A DNA stretch of 64,000 nt from Streptomyces sp. NBC_01689 (GCF_036250675.1 NZ_CP109592.1:4340001-4404000), one strand, 5' to 3'; positions 19,302 through 29,598 are shown, counted from the first letter of the stretch. Numbers and translations are program-made. Notes: generated by a model not told the origin, from the sequence alone.

Positions 19302-19970
19302 ATGCAGCTTCTGTCTCTGAACCTGGGCCGTGCCCGCGCCGTCCCGTACACGGACCGGGCCGTGGGGGTGACCGGCATCGACAAACGCCCGGTGACCGGG
19401 CCGGTGCGGGTGTCGGCGCCGGGGCCCAAGGGCGTCGGCGCCAGCGGTCTGGCCGGGGACACGGTGTGCGACCTGCGCCATCACGGCGGGGACGACCAGG
19501 CCGTCTACGCGACCGCGCGCGAGGACCTCGACGACTGGGAGCGCGAGCTCGACCGGCCGCTGGCGAACGGCGCCTTCGGCGAGAACCTCACGACGCTCGG
19601 GCTGGACGTGTCCGGCGCGCGGATCGGTGAGCGCTGGCGGGTCGGCGCCGAGCTGGTCCTGGAGGTCACCTCCGGGCGCATCCCCTGCCGTACGTTCCAG
19701 GGGCACCTCGGTGAGCCGGGCTGGGTGAAGCGGTTCACCCACAGGGCCGCGCCGGGCGCTTATCTGCGGGTGATCGAGTCCGGTGAGATCCGCGCGGGCG
19801 ACCCGATCGAGGTGGTGCACCGGCCGGGGCACGAGGTGACGGTCGCGGTCGAGTTCCGCGCCATGACGACCGAACGCGAGCTGTTGCCGGGGCTGTTGGC
19901 CGCGGGCGCGGCCCTGCGTCCGGAGGCGTTGGCGGCCGCGGAGAAGTACGTGGCACGGCGGGACGGGTAG
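19302..19970 (+). CDS. MOSC domain protein, YiiM type
   Basis: A 222-residue MOSC-domain protein. Signature segments are DLRHHGGDDQAVYA (about 58–71), the conserved cysteine in RIPCRTFQG (about 126–134) expected to bind molybdenum-cofactor sulfur or metal, and a C-terminal helical extension as in E. coli YiiM. YiiM-type proteins reduce N-hydroxylated bases such as 6-N-hydroxylaminopurine; whether that holds here is inference. The gene is divergent from a LysR regulator, which may control it. A small gap separates it from the SDR gene downstream. Confidence 0.88.
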   Translation: MQLLSLNLGRARAVPYTDRAVGVTGIDKRPVTGPVRVSAPGPKGVGASGLAGDTVCDLRHHGGDDQAVYATAREDLDDWERELDRPLANGAFGENLTTLGLDVSGARIGERWRVGAELVLEVTSGRIPCRTFQGHLGEPGWVKRFTHRAAPGAYLRVIESGEIRAGDPIEVVHRPGHEVTVAVEFRAMTTERELLPGLLAAGAALRPEALAAAEKYVARRDG

Positions 19971-20101
19971 CGGCCCGGGGCACCCGCCCCGAAGGACGCC
20001 GGCGACGGCCGCGGCGCGGGCCGCGCGCAGGGCGCGGTGGCGGGTCCGGCACCGGACGACGGGGGGCGCGCCACCCCTGGTCAGGTCACTAGCCTTGGGC
20101 C

Positions 20102-20875
20102 ATGACAACGGCTCTGATTACGGGATCGACCGCGGGGATCGGCGCCGCCTTCGCGCGCCGCCTCGCGGCTGACGGGCACAACCTCGTGCTGGTGGCGCGC
20201 GACACCGGGCGGCTGACCGAGCAGGCGACGGAACTGCACGACCGGCACGGCATCGAGGCGGAGGTGCTGACGGCCGACCTGGCGACGGACGACGGCATCG
20301 AGGCGGTGGCCCGGCGGCTGGGCGACCGCAGGAACCCGGTCGACCTGCTGATCAACAACGCCGGTTTCGGCAACAAGGGCCGCTATCTCGAGGTCTCGAT
20401 GGCCGACGAGCTGACGATGCTCAAGGTGCACTGCGAGGCGGTGCTGCGGCTGACGTCGGCGGCGACCGCGGGCATGCGGGAGCGCGGCCGGGGCGGGGTC
20501 GTCAACGTGGCGTCGGTGGCCGCGTTCGTGCCGCGCGGCACGTACGGGGCGTCCAAGGCGTGGGTCGTGCAGTTCACCCAGGGCGCGGCGAGGGACCTGG
20601 CGGGCACCGGCGTCCGGCTGATGGCGCTGGCCCCGGGCTTCGTGCGCACCGAGTTCCACCAGCGCGCCGGGATGGGCACGGACAACATCCCGAACTGGAT
20701 GTGGCTCGACGCGGACAAGCTGGTCGCGGCCGCGCTCGCCGACCTGGCCCGAGGCAAGTCGCTGTCGGTCCCCGACCCGCGGTACAAGGCGCTGATGGGC
20801 GTGGTGAAGGTGACGCCGCGCGGACTGCTGGGCGGGGTCACGTCGCGGACGGGACGCAAGTACGGGCCGCAGTAG
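20102..20875 (+). CDS. SDR-family oxidoreductase
   Basis: A 257-residue classical short-chain dehydrogenase. It has the TGSTAGIG cofactor motif (7–14), NNAGFG (about 84–89), catalytic Ser in NVASVAAF and the YxxxK pair in TYGASKAWV. The C-terminal part (DADKLVAAALADLARGK) resembles the DltE/YqjQ-like subgroup of lipid-modifying SDRs, but the substrate is unknown. It ends before a pair of strong hairpins shared with the convergent groEL gene. Confidence 0.9.
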   Translation: MTTALITGSTAGIGAAFARRLAADGHNLVLVARDTGRLTEQATELHDRHGIEAEVLTADLATDDGIEAVARRLGDRRNPVDLLINNAGFGNKGRYLEVSMADELTMLKVHCEAVLRLTSAATAGMRERGRGGVVNVASVAAFVPRGTYGASKAWVVQFTQGAARDLAGTGVRLMALAPGFVRTEFHQRAGMGTDNIPNWMWLDADKLVAAALADLARGKSLSVPDPRYKALMGVVKVTPRGLLGGVTSRTGRKYGPQ

Positions 20876-20900
20876 GGGCGTGGGGCGAGCCGGCGGACCG

Positions 20901-20970
20901 CGGGGCGGTACGGGCCGTACCGCCCCGACGCAGCACTGAGGCCCAGCACCCCCGAAGGGTGCTGGGCCTC
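20901..20970. terminator. Two tandem bidirectional hairpins between SDR gene and groEL1
   Basis: The first hairpin is a 27-bp perfect palindrome (13-bp arms 20901–20913 and 20915–20927). The second is a 14-bp perfect stem with loop CCGAA (20938–20951 with 20957–20970). Convergent genes flank them, so they likely stop transcription from both sides. Confidence 0.85.
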
Positions 20971-21023
20971 GGTGCGGTTCACCGGTGTCGGCGTCCGCCG
21001 GGGCGGAGCCTCACCGGCGTGCC

Positions 21024-22661
<1,638 letters not shown>

Positions 22662-22766
22662 TCAGCCCTCTCGGAAAACGTGGGTGAAAACGAACCGCGC
22701 CCCCAGCGCCCGGCTTCATGAGGTCGCGGGGGCCAGGGGCGCAGTTCACTGCAGAACTGTGGTGAA

Positions 22767-23075
22767 TTACTTCTCGATGATCGCGAGCACGTCGCGGGCC
22801 GAGAGGACGAGGTACTCCTCGCCGTTGTACTTCACCTCGGTGCCGCCGTACTTGCTGTACAGCACGATGTCGCCGGTGCTGACGTCGAGCGGCAGGCGCT
22901 CGCCGTTCTCGAAGCGACCCGGGCCCACCGCGAGGACGACGCCCTCCTGGGGCTTCTCCTTCGCGGTGTCCGGGATGACCAGGCCAGAGGCCGTGGTCTG
23001 CTCTGCGTCCAGCGGCTGGACCACGACACGGTCCTCGAGCGGCTTGATGGCAACCTTGGAGCTGGTGGTCGTCAC
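22767..23075 (-). CDS. groES: 10-kDa co-chaperonin GroES
   Basis: A 102-residue GroES. It begins with [12 protein letters not shown], carries the mobile-loop region (about 20–35) and the conserved VLAVGPGRF and [13 protein letters not shown] segments. It caps the GroEL ring for ATP-driven folding. It is the first gene of the operon with groEL1; the promoter and two CIRCE operators lie within 175 bp upstream. Confidence 0.97.
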   Translation of the reverse strand: MTTTSSKVAIKPLEDRVVVQPLDAEQTTASGLVIPDTAKEKPQEGVVLAVGPGRFENGERLPLDVSTGDIVLYSKYGGTEVKYNGEEYLVLSARDVLAIIEK

Positions 23076-23172
23076 GATCCGACCTCCCCCTTCGGAGATC
23101 TCACGGGGTTAACTGTCTGAGGTGGCGACCAGGTGGATCCGTCGTCGCGGGTGCCGGATCTGCCCGTCGCTG

Positions 23173-23199
23173 TTGGCACTCTCCAGGGGGGAGTGCCAG
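23173..23199. promoter_or_regulatory. CIRCE element (HrcA operator), proximal
   Basis: TTGGCACTC (23173–23181), a nine-base spacer and GAGTGCCAG (23191–23199) match the TTAGCACTC-N9-GAGTGCTAA CIRCE consensus with two substitutions. It lies between the predicted groES start point and the start codon. Confidence 0.9.
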
Positions 23200-23206
23200 G
23201 CCTGAG

Positions 23207-23234
23207 ACTATGACCGCGATTAGCACTCGGTCAA
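23207..23234 (-). promoter_or_regulatory. Probable groES-groEL1 promoter
   Basis: On the minus strand, TTGACC (23229–23234) and CATAGT (23207–23212) with 16-bp spacing resemble a vegetative promoter. It is sandwiched between the two CIRCE elements, the expected geometry for HrcA repression. Confidence 0.6.
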
Positions 23235-23246
23235 GCGGAGTGCCAA
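23220..23246. promoter_or_regulatory. CIRCE element (HrcA operator), distal
   Basis: TTAGCACTC (23220–23228), a nine-base spacer and GAGTGCCAA (23238–23246): a near-perfect CIRCE. It overlaps the predicted -35 box of groES, so HrcA binding would block polymerase directly. Confidence 0.92.
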
Positions 23247-23520
23247 AGGCCTGCGGCGTGGCGTGGGGTTCGGGTGCCGTTCGCCGGTCCGAGCGCGCCG
23301 CCGATAGCTCCGCCCCTGGGCCCCGTCCGGCCTCAACACCCTCGTCCTCGAACGCCGGACGAGCTGGAAGGGGCGGCCCGCGCCAGGAGTTCGCACCCGC
23401 CGGAAACCCGCCCGCGCCCGGACCGGCGTCGCCCTCGCGCCCGTCCTCGTTCTCGTCCTCGTTCTCGTCCTCGCCCATCCGGGGTCCGGCCGCCATGGGG
23501 GGGCTCGGCCGTGTCGGTGG
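23247..23520. other. Intergenic region upstream of the chaperonin promoter, with a CTCGTT/CTCGTC simple repeat
   Basis: About 270 bp between the distal CIRCE and the deacetylase stop. It includes a degenerate ctcgttctcgtc array at about 23443–23475. No gene is supported. Confidence 0.5.
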
Positions 23521-24330
23521 TCAGACGTAGTTCTCCAGGCGGGCGGGGGTGAAGCCCTCCGCCTGGATGCGGCGGAGGAGGCGGATGGTCGCCGCGGTGA
23601 GGTTCGGCCGGTCCAGGCCGGAGAGGATGTCGCCGGGGTGCAGCCGGTGGCCGTCGGCCTCCCTCCCCAGGACGACGGCCGAGACACCGCAGTCGGCGGC
23701 GGCGCGCAGGGTGGTGGTGTCGTAGGTGTTGTACGGGGGCCGGAAGAGCCGGGGGCGGATGCCGAAGCGGGCCTTGAGCTTCTCCTGCTGGCCACAGATC
23801 TCGGCCCGCTGTCCGGCGTACGGCAGTCCGCGCAACGAGGCGTGGTCGAGGGTGTGGTTCTGCACGCTGGCGCCGACCTCCCGCAGCCGCGCGAAGTGCC
23901 CGTAGCCGGGGCCGACGACGCTGTCCGTGAGGAACATGCTGACGGGCAGCCGCAGTTCACGCACCATGTCGACGAACCGCGGATCGCGCTCGGCGCCGTC
24001 GTCGTAGGTCAGGAAGACCACCCTGTCGCGGGTGGGCACGCGGCCGACGACCGGGACGAGCCCCGTCCGGTCACGGCGCAGCCCGCCGCGGGCCGGCGGG
24101 CGCGGCGCCGGGGCGAGCGGCGCGGACAGTCCCCAGCGCCGGTACGTCGCCGACGCCGGACCGTGCGGGTGGTTCCTGCGGACCTCCAGTGCGGCCTTCT
24201 TGCCCAGGCGCTCGATCGGGTCGACGGACTGGGCGCAGCCGCCCAGCAGGACGGCGGCGAGCAACGCGGCCGACGCGGCGGTGGCCCGCGCGCGCGTCCG
24301 GGCGCGCGGTGCCGGCGGACGGCCTGTCAC
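23521..24330 (-). CDS. Polysaccharide deacetylase-family lipoprotein
   Basis: A 269-residue NodB-homology enzyme with a lipoprotein signal peptide: basic N-terminus, hydrophobic core and lipobox LLGGC (Cys about 32), so it is tethered to the outer face of the membrane. Catalytic motifs are FLTYDDGAE (metal/base DD), NHTLDHASL (HxxxxH metal ligands) and RPPYNTYD. It probably removes acetyl groups from peptidoglycan or another surface glycan. The GTG at 24330 is chosen because GGAGG precedes it by seven bases; an in-frame start at 24363 would only lengthen the signal region. Single gene; the neighbour on the right is divergent. Confidence 0.9.
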   Translation of the reverse strand: MTGRPPAPRARTRARATAASAALLAAVLLGGCAQSVDPIERLGKKAALEVRRNHPHGPASATYRRWGLSAPLAPAPRPPARGGLRRDRTGLVPVVGRVPTRDRVVFLTYDDGAERDPRFVDMVRELRLPVSMFLTDSVVGPGYGHFARLREVGASVQNHTLDHASLRGLPYAGQRAEICGQQEKLKARFGIRPRLFRPPYNTYDTTTLRAAADCGVSAVVLGREADGHRLHPGDILSGLDRPNLTAATIRLLRRIQAEGFTPARLENYV

Positions 24331-24738
24331 AGGCGGCCCTCCGGCCGCGCCGCCGCGTGGCATCGGGCCGTGACCCGCCCGGGGAACCGGTGGAGCGGGC
24401 GTGGTGCGGTGCCGGGTGTCCGGGCCGGGGCCCGCGGTGCGGCCAGCGGGTCCGCGGCCGGTCCCTGGTGCCCGGTCTCGGGCGCGCGCGGCGCCCTCCG
24501 GCCGGCCGGGGGCCCCGCTTCCGCGGACCCGACGCCGGCACGGCCGGCCTCGGGTCCGATGACGGTACGGGAGGCGGTGCCGCTGCGGATCGCCGCCCCG
24601 TGCACGTCATTTTTATCGGTTTGTCGTACTGATCGCATGGTGTCGGATCCTCCCAGGCCAGGGGCCCCGCGCGGCCCCGACACCGCGACCGGCCCCACGC
24701 CGTCCACCGACTGGCCCACACTGACCGACAATGGGCCG
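24331..24738. other. Divergent intergenic region, no gene seen
   Basis: About 400 bp between the deacetylase and the methyltransferase starts. Mostly GC-rich without structure that I can name. A short AT-rich patch at 24605–24640 is the best candidate for the methyltransferase promoter. An in-frame ATG at 24637 makes the last 100 bp possibly coding. Confidence 0.4.
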
Positions 24739-25926
24739 GTGAACGACGTCTCCTTCGCCTCCCTGCTCACCCCCGAGGGCCACGCGCTGCTCGACGAGGT
24801 GCGCGGCACCGAACCGGCCCAGGAACTGGCCGTCGCCACCCGGCTGCGCCGCACCCATCCGGCCGAGCTCGTCTCGGCGGCGCTCGGGCAGGCGCGGCTG
24901 CGGCAGCGGGCGGCGGCGAAGTTCGGCGCCGAGGACGCGGAGCGGATGTTCTTCACACCGAACGGGGTGGAGCAGTCGACCCGCACGACGGTCGCCACGC
25001 ACCGCGCGGAGCGGCTGCGCGCCCTCGGGGTGCGCTCGGTCGCCGATCTCTGCTCCGGCATCGGCGGCGACGCGATCGCGCTGGCCCGGGCCGGGATACG
25101 CGTCCTCGCCGTCGACCGGGACCCGGCTGCGGCCGCCGCCGCCCGCGCGAACGCCGACGCGCTCGGGCTCTCCGGTCTGATCGAGGTGCGCGAGGCGGAC
25201 GTCACGGAGGTGGACACGGCTCCCTACGACGCCGTCTTCGTGGACCCGGCACGGCGCGGCGGCCGGGCGGGCGGGCGGATCTTCGACCCCGAGGCCTACT
25301 CGCCGCCGCTCTCCTGGGCGGTAGGGGCCGCCCTGAAGGCCCCGCTCGCCGCCCTGAAGATCGCCCCGGGCATCCCGCACGAGACGGTCCCCGCCGAGGC
25401 GGAGGCCGAGTGGATCTCGGACGGCGGGGACGTGAAGGAGGCCGTGCTGTGGTTCGGCATCGAGCCGGGTCTGGTGCGGGCCACCCTGCTGCCGGGCCCG
25501 CGCGTCCTGCGCGGCCGCGGTCTGCCCGATCCCGCGGTGCGGCCGGTGGGGCGCTATCTCTACGAGCCGGACGGCGCCGTGATCCGTGCCCACCTGGTCG
25601 CCGAGGCCGCCGACGAGCTCGACGGCGGGCTTCTCGACGAGACCATCGCCTACATCACGGCGGACTCGCTGCGCCCGACCCCGTACGCCACCGCGTACGA
25701 GATCACCGACCGGCTTCCCTTCAACGTGAAGAAGCTGAAGGCGCTGCTGAGGGAGCGCGAGGTCGGGGTGCTGACGGTCAAGAAGCGGGGCTCGGCGGTC
25801 GAGCCGGAGGAACTGCGCAGGAAGGTCAGGCCGCAGGGGCCGCACGCGGCCACCGTCTTCCTGACCAGGGTGGCGGGGGCACCGACGATGCTGCTCGGCC
25901 ACCCGGCCCCGCGGCACCCCGCCTGA
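24739..25926 (+). CDS. THUMP-like class I SAM-dependent methyltransferase
   Basis: About 395 residues. The N-terminal helical part resembles the family opening (SFASLLTPEGHALLDEVR). The Rossmann methyltransferase core has motif I VADLCSGIGGDAIALA, the acidic VLAVDRDP, and DAVFVDPARRGGR. A C-terminal THUMP-like segment (PFNVKKLKALLREREVGVLTVKKRG) suggests RNA binding, so a base in tRNA or rRNA is the likely substrate (inference). The start is uncertain: I use the GTG at 24739, while the ATG at 24637 would add 34 Pro-rich residues; neither has a clear ribosome site. The stop codon is seven bases from the palindromic element at 25933. Confidence 0.85.
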   Translation: MNDVSFASLLTPEGHALLDEVRGTEPAQELAVATRLRRTHPAELVSAALGQARLRQRAAAKFGAEDAERMFFTPNGVEQSTRTTVATHRAERLRALGVRSVADLCSGIGGDAIALARAGIRVLAVDRDPAAAAAARANADALGLSGLIEVREADVTEVDTAPYDAVFVDPARRGGRAGGRIFDPEAYSPPLSWAVGAALKAPLAALKIAPGIPHETVPAEAEAEWISDGGDVKEAVLWFGIEPGLVRATLLPGPRVLRGRGLPDPAVRPVGRYLYEPDGAVIRAHLVAEAADELDGGLLDETIAYITADSLRPTPYATAYEITDRLPFNVKKLKALLREREVGVLTVKKRGSAVEPEELRRKVRPQGPHAATVFLTRVAGAPTMLLGHPAPRHPA

Positions 25927-25932
25927 CACGGC

Positions 25933-26019
25933 CTAGGTCGTGTCCGCAAAGTCTCGTCTGCCCGGCGACGCCTGGCCCGCCCTCCGGGCGGACGACGCGA
26001 CTTTGCGGACACGACCTAG
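25933..26019. repeat. 87-bp palindromic element with 21-bp perfect terminal inverted repeats
   Basis: The arms at 25933–25953 and 25999–26019 are perfect 21-bp inverted repeats that begin and end with CTAG. Inside them, TCGTCTGCCCGG pairs again with CCGGGCGGACGA near the right arm (one wobble), leaving a small loop. It is the only DNA between two convergent genes and supplies the stop codon (TAG, 26016–26018) of the sigma-factor gene. It looks like a MITE or IS remnant that now serves as a bidirectional terminator; CTAG could be a target duplication or part of the repeat. Confidence 0.75.
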
Positions 26020-27284
26020 CGGCACTCCCGCGCGCGTGCCTCCAGCAGTTCCCGCTCGCGTTCGTTGCGGGCCAGTCCCGCGGCCCGTTCGAACTCCGCC
26101 CGCGCCTCCCCCGTACGCCCCAGGCGGGCGAGCAGGTCCCCGCGGACGCTGGGCAGCAGATGGTAGTCGCGCAGGGCGGGTTCGGCCGCGAGGGCGTCGA
26201 CGATCTCCAGGGCGGGGCCGGGGCCGTCCGCCATCGAGACGGCGACGGCCCGGTTGAGTTCGACGACGGGCGACGGGGAGCGGGCCGCGAGGAGCCCGTA
26301 CAGGGTGGCGATCTGCCGCCAGTCCGTGTCCTCGTAGGTGTGTGCCTGGGCGTGACTGGCGGCGATGGCCGCCTGCAGGGCGTACGGGCCCGGGGCGCCG
26401 CCGGTGGCGGAGTTGGCGCGGGCCAGCGCGGCGAAACCGCGGCGGATCAGCAGGCGGTTCCAGCGGCGGCGGTTCTGGTCCTTGAGCAGGACCGGCTCGC
26501 CCGAGGGGCCGGTACGGGCGGCCGCGCGGGACTCCTGGAGCTCCAGCAGCGCGACGAGTCCGTGCACCTCGGGCTCCTTGGGCATCAGTTCGGCGAGGAC
26601 GCGGGCCAGCCGCAGCGCCTCCTCGCACAGCGCGGGGCGCATCAGGTCGTCGCCCGCCGTGGCCGCGTACCCCTCGTTGAACACCAGGTAGATGACCTCG
26701 AGGACCGAGCCGAGCCGGCCCTCCCGGTCCGGGCCGTAGGGGACCTCGAAGGGGACGCCCTTCGCCGCCAGGGTCCGTTTGGCGCGCACGATGCGCTGGG
26801 CGACCGTCGCCTCCGGCACGAGGAAGGCGCGGGCGATCTCCGGCGTGGTCAGTCCGCCGAGCAGGCGCAGGGTGAGGGCGATGCGGGCCTCCGCGGACAG
26901 CACCGGGTGGCAGGCGGTGAACACGAGCCGGAGCAGGTCGTCGTCGATGTCGTCCGGGTCGGCGGGTTCCTCGAACGGGACGGCCGTCTCCAGGCCGCGG
27001 CCGATCTCCTCCAGCTTGCGCGCGTAGCGCTCCCGGCGGCGTACGAGGTCGATCGCGCGGTGCCTGGCCGTGGCCATGAGCCAGGCTCCGGGGTTGTCCG
27101 GGACCCCGTCGCGCGGCCACTGCTCCAGCGCGGCGACCAGGGCGTCCTGGGCCAGTTCCTCGGCGATGCCGACGTCCCGGACGACGCGGGTCAGGCCGGC
27201 GATGATCCGGGGCGACTCGATCCGGAAGATCGTCTCCACGGTCTCGTCGGCGCCGGACGGGGTGACGGTGGGCTGCTGTTCCAC
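26016..27284 (-). CDS. ECF42-type RNA polymerase sigma factor with C-terminal TPR-like domain
   Basis: A 422-residue ECF sigma factor. Region 2 lies at about 20–90 (AEELAQDALVAALEQWP, MATARHRAIDLVRRRERY) and region 4 at about 125–185 (LTLRLLGGLTTPEIARAFLVPEATVAQRIVRAKRTL). About 230 further residues form helical repeats typical of ECF42 factors, which carry this extension in place of a separate anti-sigma factor. The gene follows the DGPF/YciI gene by 45 bp on the same strand, the standard ECF42 partner. The last codon and stop lie inside the palindromic element at 25933–26019, so the original C-terminus may have been trimmed or replaced. Confidence 0.92.
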   Translation of the reverse strand: MEQQPTVTPSGADETVETIFRIESPRIIAGLTRVVRDVGIAEELAQDALVAALEQWPRDGVPDNPGAWLMATARHRAIDLVRRRERYARKLEEIGRGLETAVPFEEPADPDDIDDDLLRLVFTACHPVLSAEARIALTLRLLGGLTTPEIARAFLVPEATVAQRIVRAKRTLAAKGVPFEVPYGPDREGRLGSVLEVIYLVFNEGYAATAGDDLMRPALCEEALRLARVLAELMPKEPEVHGLVALLELQESRAAARTGPSGEPVLLKDQNRRRWNRLLIRRGFAALARANSATGGAPGPYALQAAIAASHAQAHTYEDTDWRQIATLYGLLAARSPSPVVELNRAVAVSMADGPGPALEIVDALAAEPALRDYHLLPSVRGDLLARLGRTGEARAEFERAAGLARNERERELLEARARECR

Positions 27285-27329
27285 AGCCCACCATCAGACA
27301 CCAGCGGACCGGCCGGGCCAAGCCGCCGC

Positions 27330-27686
27330 TCAGCCCTCGGCGATCTCCCGCACCTCGCAGGTCACCGTCCAGTGCTCCTCGTGGGTCTTCAGGAACCGCT
27401 TGGTCCACTCCAGGGCCTCGGCCATGTCCTTGCACTGCATGAGGGCGTAGCCGCCGACGACCTCCTTGGACTCGGTGAAGGGCCCGTCGGTCACGGACAG
27501 CTGCCCGCCCGCCCAGTGCACCCGCTTGCCCTGGACGGACGGCGTCAGTCCGGCGGTGTCGAGCATGACCCCCGCCTTGGTGATCTCCTCGATCAGCTCG
27601 CCCATCCGCTGCATCAGCTCGGGGCTCGGGCCCTCGGCGGGGGCGGTGTTCTCGTCGATGCGGACCAGGGACAGGTAGCGGGGCAT
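27330..27686 (-). CDS. DGPF/YciI-family protein (ECF42 partner)
   Basis: A 118-residue YciI-like ferredoxin-fold protein (start PRYLSLVRIDENTA). It contains the diagnostic DGPF motif in VTDGPFTESKEVVGGY (about residues 65–80). DGPF proteins are habitually encoded next to ECF42 sigma genes and are thought to belong to their regulons; their biochemical function is unknown. It lies upstream of the sigma gene in what looks like a two-gene operon. GGAGC lies six bases before the start. Confidence 0.9.
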   Translation of the reverse strand: MPRYLSLVRIDENTAPAEGPSPELMQRMGELIEEITKAGVMLDTAGLTPSVQGKRVHWAGGQLSVTDGPFTESKEVVGGYALMQCKDMAEALEWTKRFLKTHEEHWTVTCEVREIAEG

Positions 27687-27895
27687 GGTGGCTCCTTCGG
27701 TGCGGAGGGCGGGGCTTCTCCTCGCCTCTCACCCCTGCGTCGATCGGGGGACGCCGGTTTCGACACCGTCCCCGGAAAACCTCGGAGATTCTTTCCGGAC
27801 GCCGCCGGACGGCTTCCCGAGGCCCGCCGAACGGACGGCGGGCGGCTGTCCGGGGAGCACTTCCGCCGCCACCGCCGGTGTGCGAGGTTCCCGGT

Positions 27896-28483
27896 ATGCC
27901 CTTCGACCACAACGACCACTATCACCGGCTCCTGCTGCGCAAGCTGCCCCGGCACGGGCGCACCGCGCTGGACGTCGGCTGCGGCACCGGCCGTTTCGCG
28001 CGCCGGCTGGCGGCGCGCGGTTACGAGGTGGACGCCGTCGACCCGTCCGCGGAGGTGATCGCGGCGGCCGAACGGATCGGCGGCGGGCCCCGGTTCCGGC
28101 GGGCGGACGCGGCCTCGGCCACGCTGCCGCGGGCGCGCTACGACGTCGTCACCTGCCTCGCGAGCCTGCACCACATGCCCTTCCGCACGGTGACCAGGTT
28201 CCGTGACGCGCTGGCGCCCGGCGGCGTGCTGCTGGTGCTGGGCTGCTACGCGGGGCACACCTGGTGGGACCTCGCGGCGGTGCCCGCGAACGCGGTGGCC
28301 CGGGCCGGGGCCGCGGCCGGCGACCGGCTGCGCGGGAGCGGGCCCGCGGTGGCCGGGGCGCCGGTGCGCGCGCCGGAGATGTCGCTCACCGCCGTCCGTG
28401 CCGAGGCGGCCCGGCTGCTGCCGGGCGCCCGCGTCCGGCAGCTCCTCTACTGGCGGTACCTGCTGACGTACACGGTCACCTGA
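27896..28483 (+). CDS. Class I SAM-dependent methyltransferase
   Basis: A small methyltransferase (195 residues from the ATG at 27896). Motif I is ALDVGCGTGRFARRLA (about 24–39), the acidic loop VDAVDPSAEV follows, and the post-motif DVVTCLASLHHMPF and LAPGGVLLVLG complete a Methyltransf_11/25 core. The C-terminus is short, with no distinct substrate domain, so the substrate is unknown. An in-frame GTG at 27878 is an alternative start. GAGG lies nine bases before the ATG. It sits between the DGPF gene (divergent) and the LCP gene (convergent). Confidence 0.88.
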   Translation: MPFDHNDHYHRLLLRKLPRHGRTALDVGCGTGRFARRLAARGYEVDAVDPSAEVIAAAERIGGGPRFRRADAASATLPRARYDVVTCLASLHHMPFRTVTRFRDALAPGGVLLVLGCYAGHTWWDLAAVPANAVARAGAAAGDRLRGSGPAVAGAPVRAPEMSLTAVRAEAARLLPGARVRQLLYWRYLLTYTVT

Positions 28484-28530
28484 CGCCCCGCCACGGGCGC
28501 TCCCCGCCCCTGTGCGCGGTCAGCCGGCGG

Positions 28531-29598
28531 TCACTTGAGCGAGGCCCACAGCTCGCCCGCCGCCGGCTCGCGCGCCACCACCCGGTTGGCGTCCGAGGGA
28601 GCCGTCGTCACCGGCATCATGACCGTCCTGACCTGGTCGGCGGAGAGCGACCGGAGGCTCTGGCCGAACTTCGTCAGCTCGCCGAGGGAATCGAGGCCGG
28701 TGTCGGTGGTGAGGCTGCCGGTGACCGCGTCGGCGACCTGGTAGAGCTTCGCGGGGCTGGTCAGCAAGGATGTCGAGGAGATCTGTTCCAGCAGTGCCTT
28801 GACCAGCTTCTGCTGGAGCCCTATGCGGCCGAGGTCGCTGCCGTCGCCTATGCCGTGCCGGGTCCTGGCCAGGGCCAGGGCGTGGGTGCCGTCCAGGAGA
28901 TGCGTGCCGGCCTTCAGGTGCAGATGGCTCTGGTCGTCGTCGATGTCCTCGGCCGTCGTCACCGTGACCCCGCCGACCGCGTCCACCAGCTTCGCGAAAC
29001 CCGAGAAGTCGATCTCCAGATAGTGGTCCATGCGGACGCCCGTCAGGGACTCGACGGTCTTCACGGCGCAGACGGGTCCGCCGAGCGAGTACGCGCTGTT
29101 GAACATCGTGCCGTACGCCACCGAGGTGGTCCCGCCGGACGGGGTCGGGCAGGACGGCCGGGTCACCAGGGTGTCCCGGGGGATGCTCACCACGGTCGCG
29201 CGGGTACGGCCCTCGTCGATGTGGACGACCATCGCCGTGTCCGAGCGGGCGCCCGTGCTGTCGCCGCCGCCGAGCGCGGCGTTCGCCTTGCCGCTGCGCG
29301 AGTCGGAGCCGAGGACCAGGATGTTCAGGGAGCCGCTCGGCAGCGGGGCGGCGGAGGCCGAGGCGGAGCCGGACGGGGTCGGCACGGCCCTCGGGGGCCG
29401 GTCGTCGCCCAGCGCGCCGTTGATGTCCACGCTTCTGATGTTGTGGTTCAGGTGCCAGTAGACCCAGCCGGCCCCCGCCGCGGAGAGCACGAGGACCCCG
29501 GCGAGCGCGACGCCCGCGGCCTTCAGCAGCCCCCGCCGCCGACCCCCGTGTCCCGCGATGCCCTCGTCGCCTGCTCCCCGCCCGTCTGTTCCGCTCAC
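28531..29598 (-). CDS. LytR-CpsA-Psr (LCP) family cell-wall ligase
   Basis: A 355-residue membrane-anchored LCP protein that would transfer undecaprenyl-linked glycopolymers to peptidoglycan. A single N-terminal membrane helix (about 24–46) follows a basic start. The extracytoplasmic LCP domain has LNILVLGSDSR, DTAMVVHIDEGRT and SIPRDTLV, the pyrophosphate-binding arginines and aspartates of the family. The ending is short (no LytR_C domain). It stands alone, with a short AT-richer upstream stretch (29599–29690) that probably contains its promoter. Confidence 0.93.
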   Translation of the reverse strand: MSGTDGRGAGDEGIAGHGGRRRGLLKAAGVALAGVLVLSAAGAGWVYWHLNHNIRSVDINGALGDDRPPRAVPTPSGSASASAAPLPSGSLNILVLGSDSRSGKANAALGGGDSTGARSDTAMVVHIDEGRTRATVVSIPRDTLVTRPSCPTPSGGTTSVAYGTMFNSAYSLGGPVCAVKTVESLTGVRMDHYLEIDFSGFAKLVDAVGGVTVTTAEDIDDDQSHLHLKAGTHLLDGTHALALARTRHGIGDGSDLGRIGLQQKLVKALLEQISSTSLLTSPAKLYQVADAVTGSLTTDTGLDSLGELTKFGQSLRSLSADQVRTVMMPVTTAPSDANRVVAREPAAGELWASLK

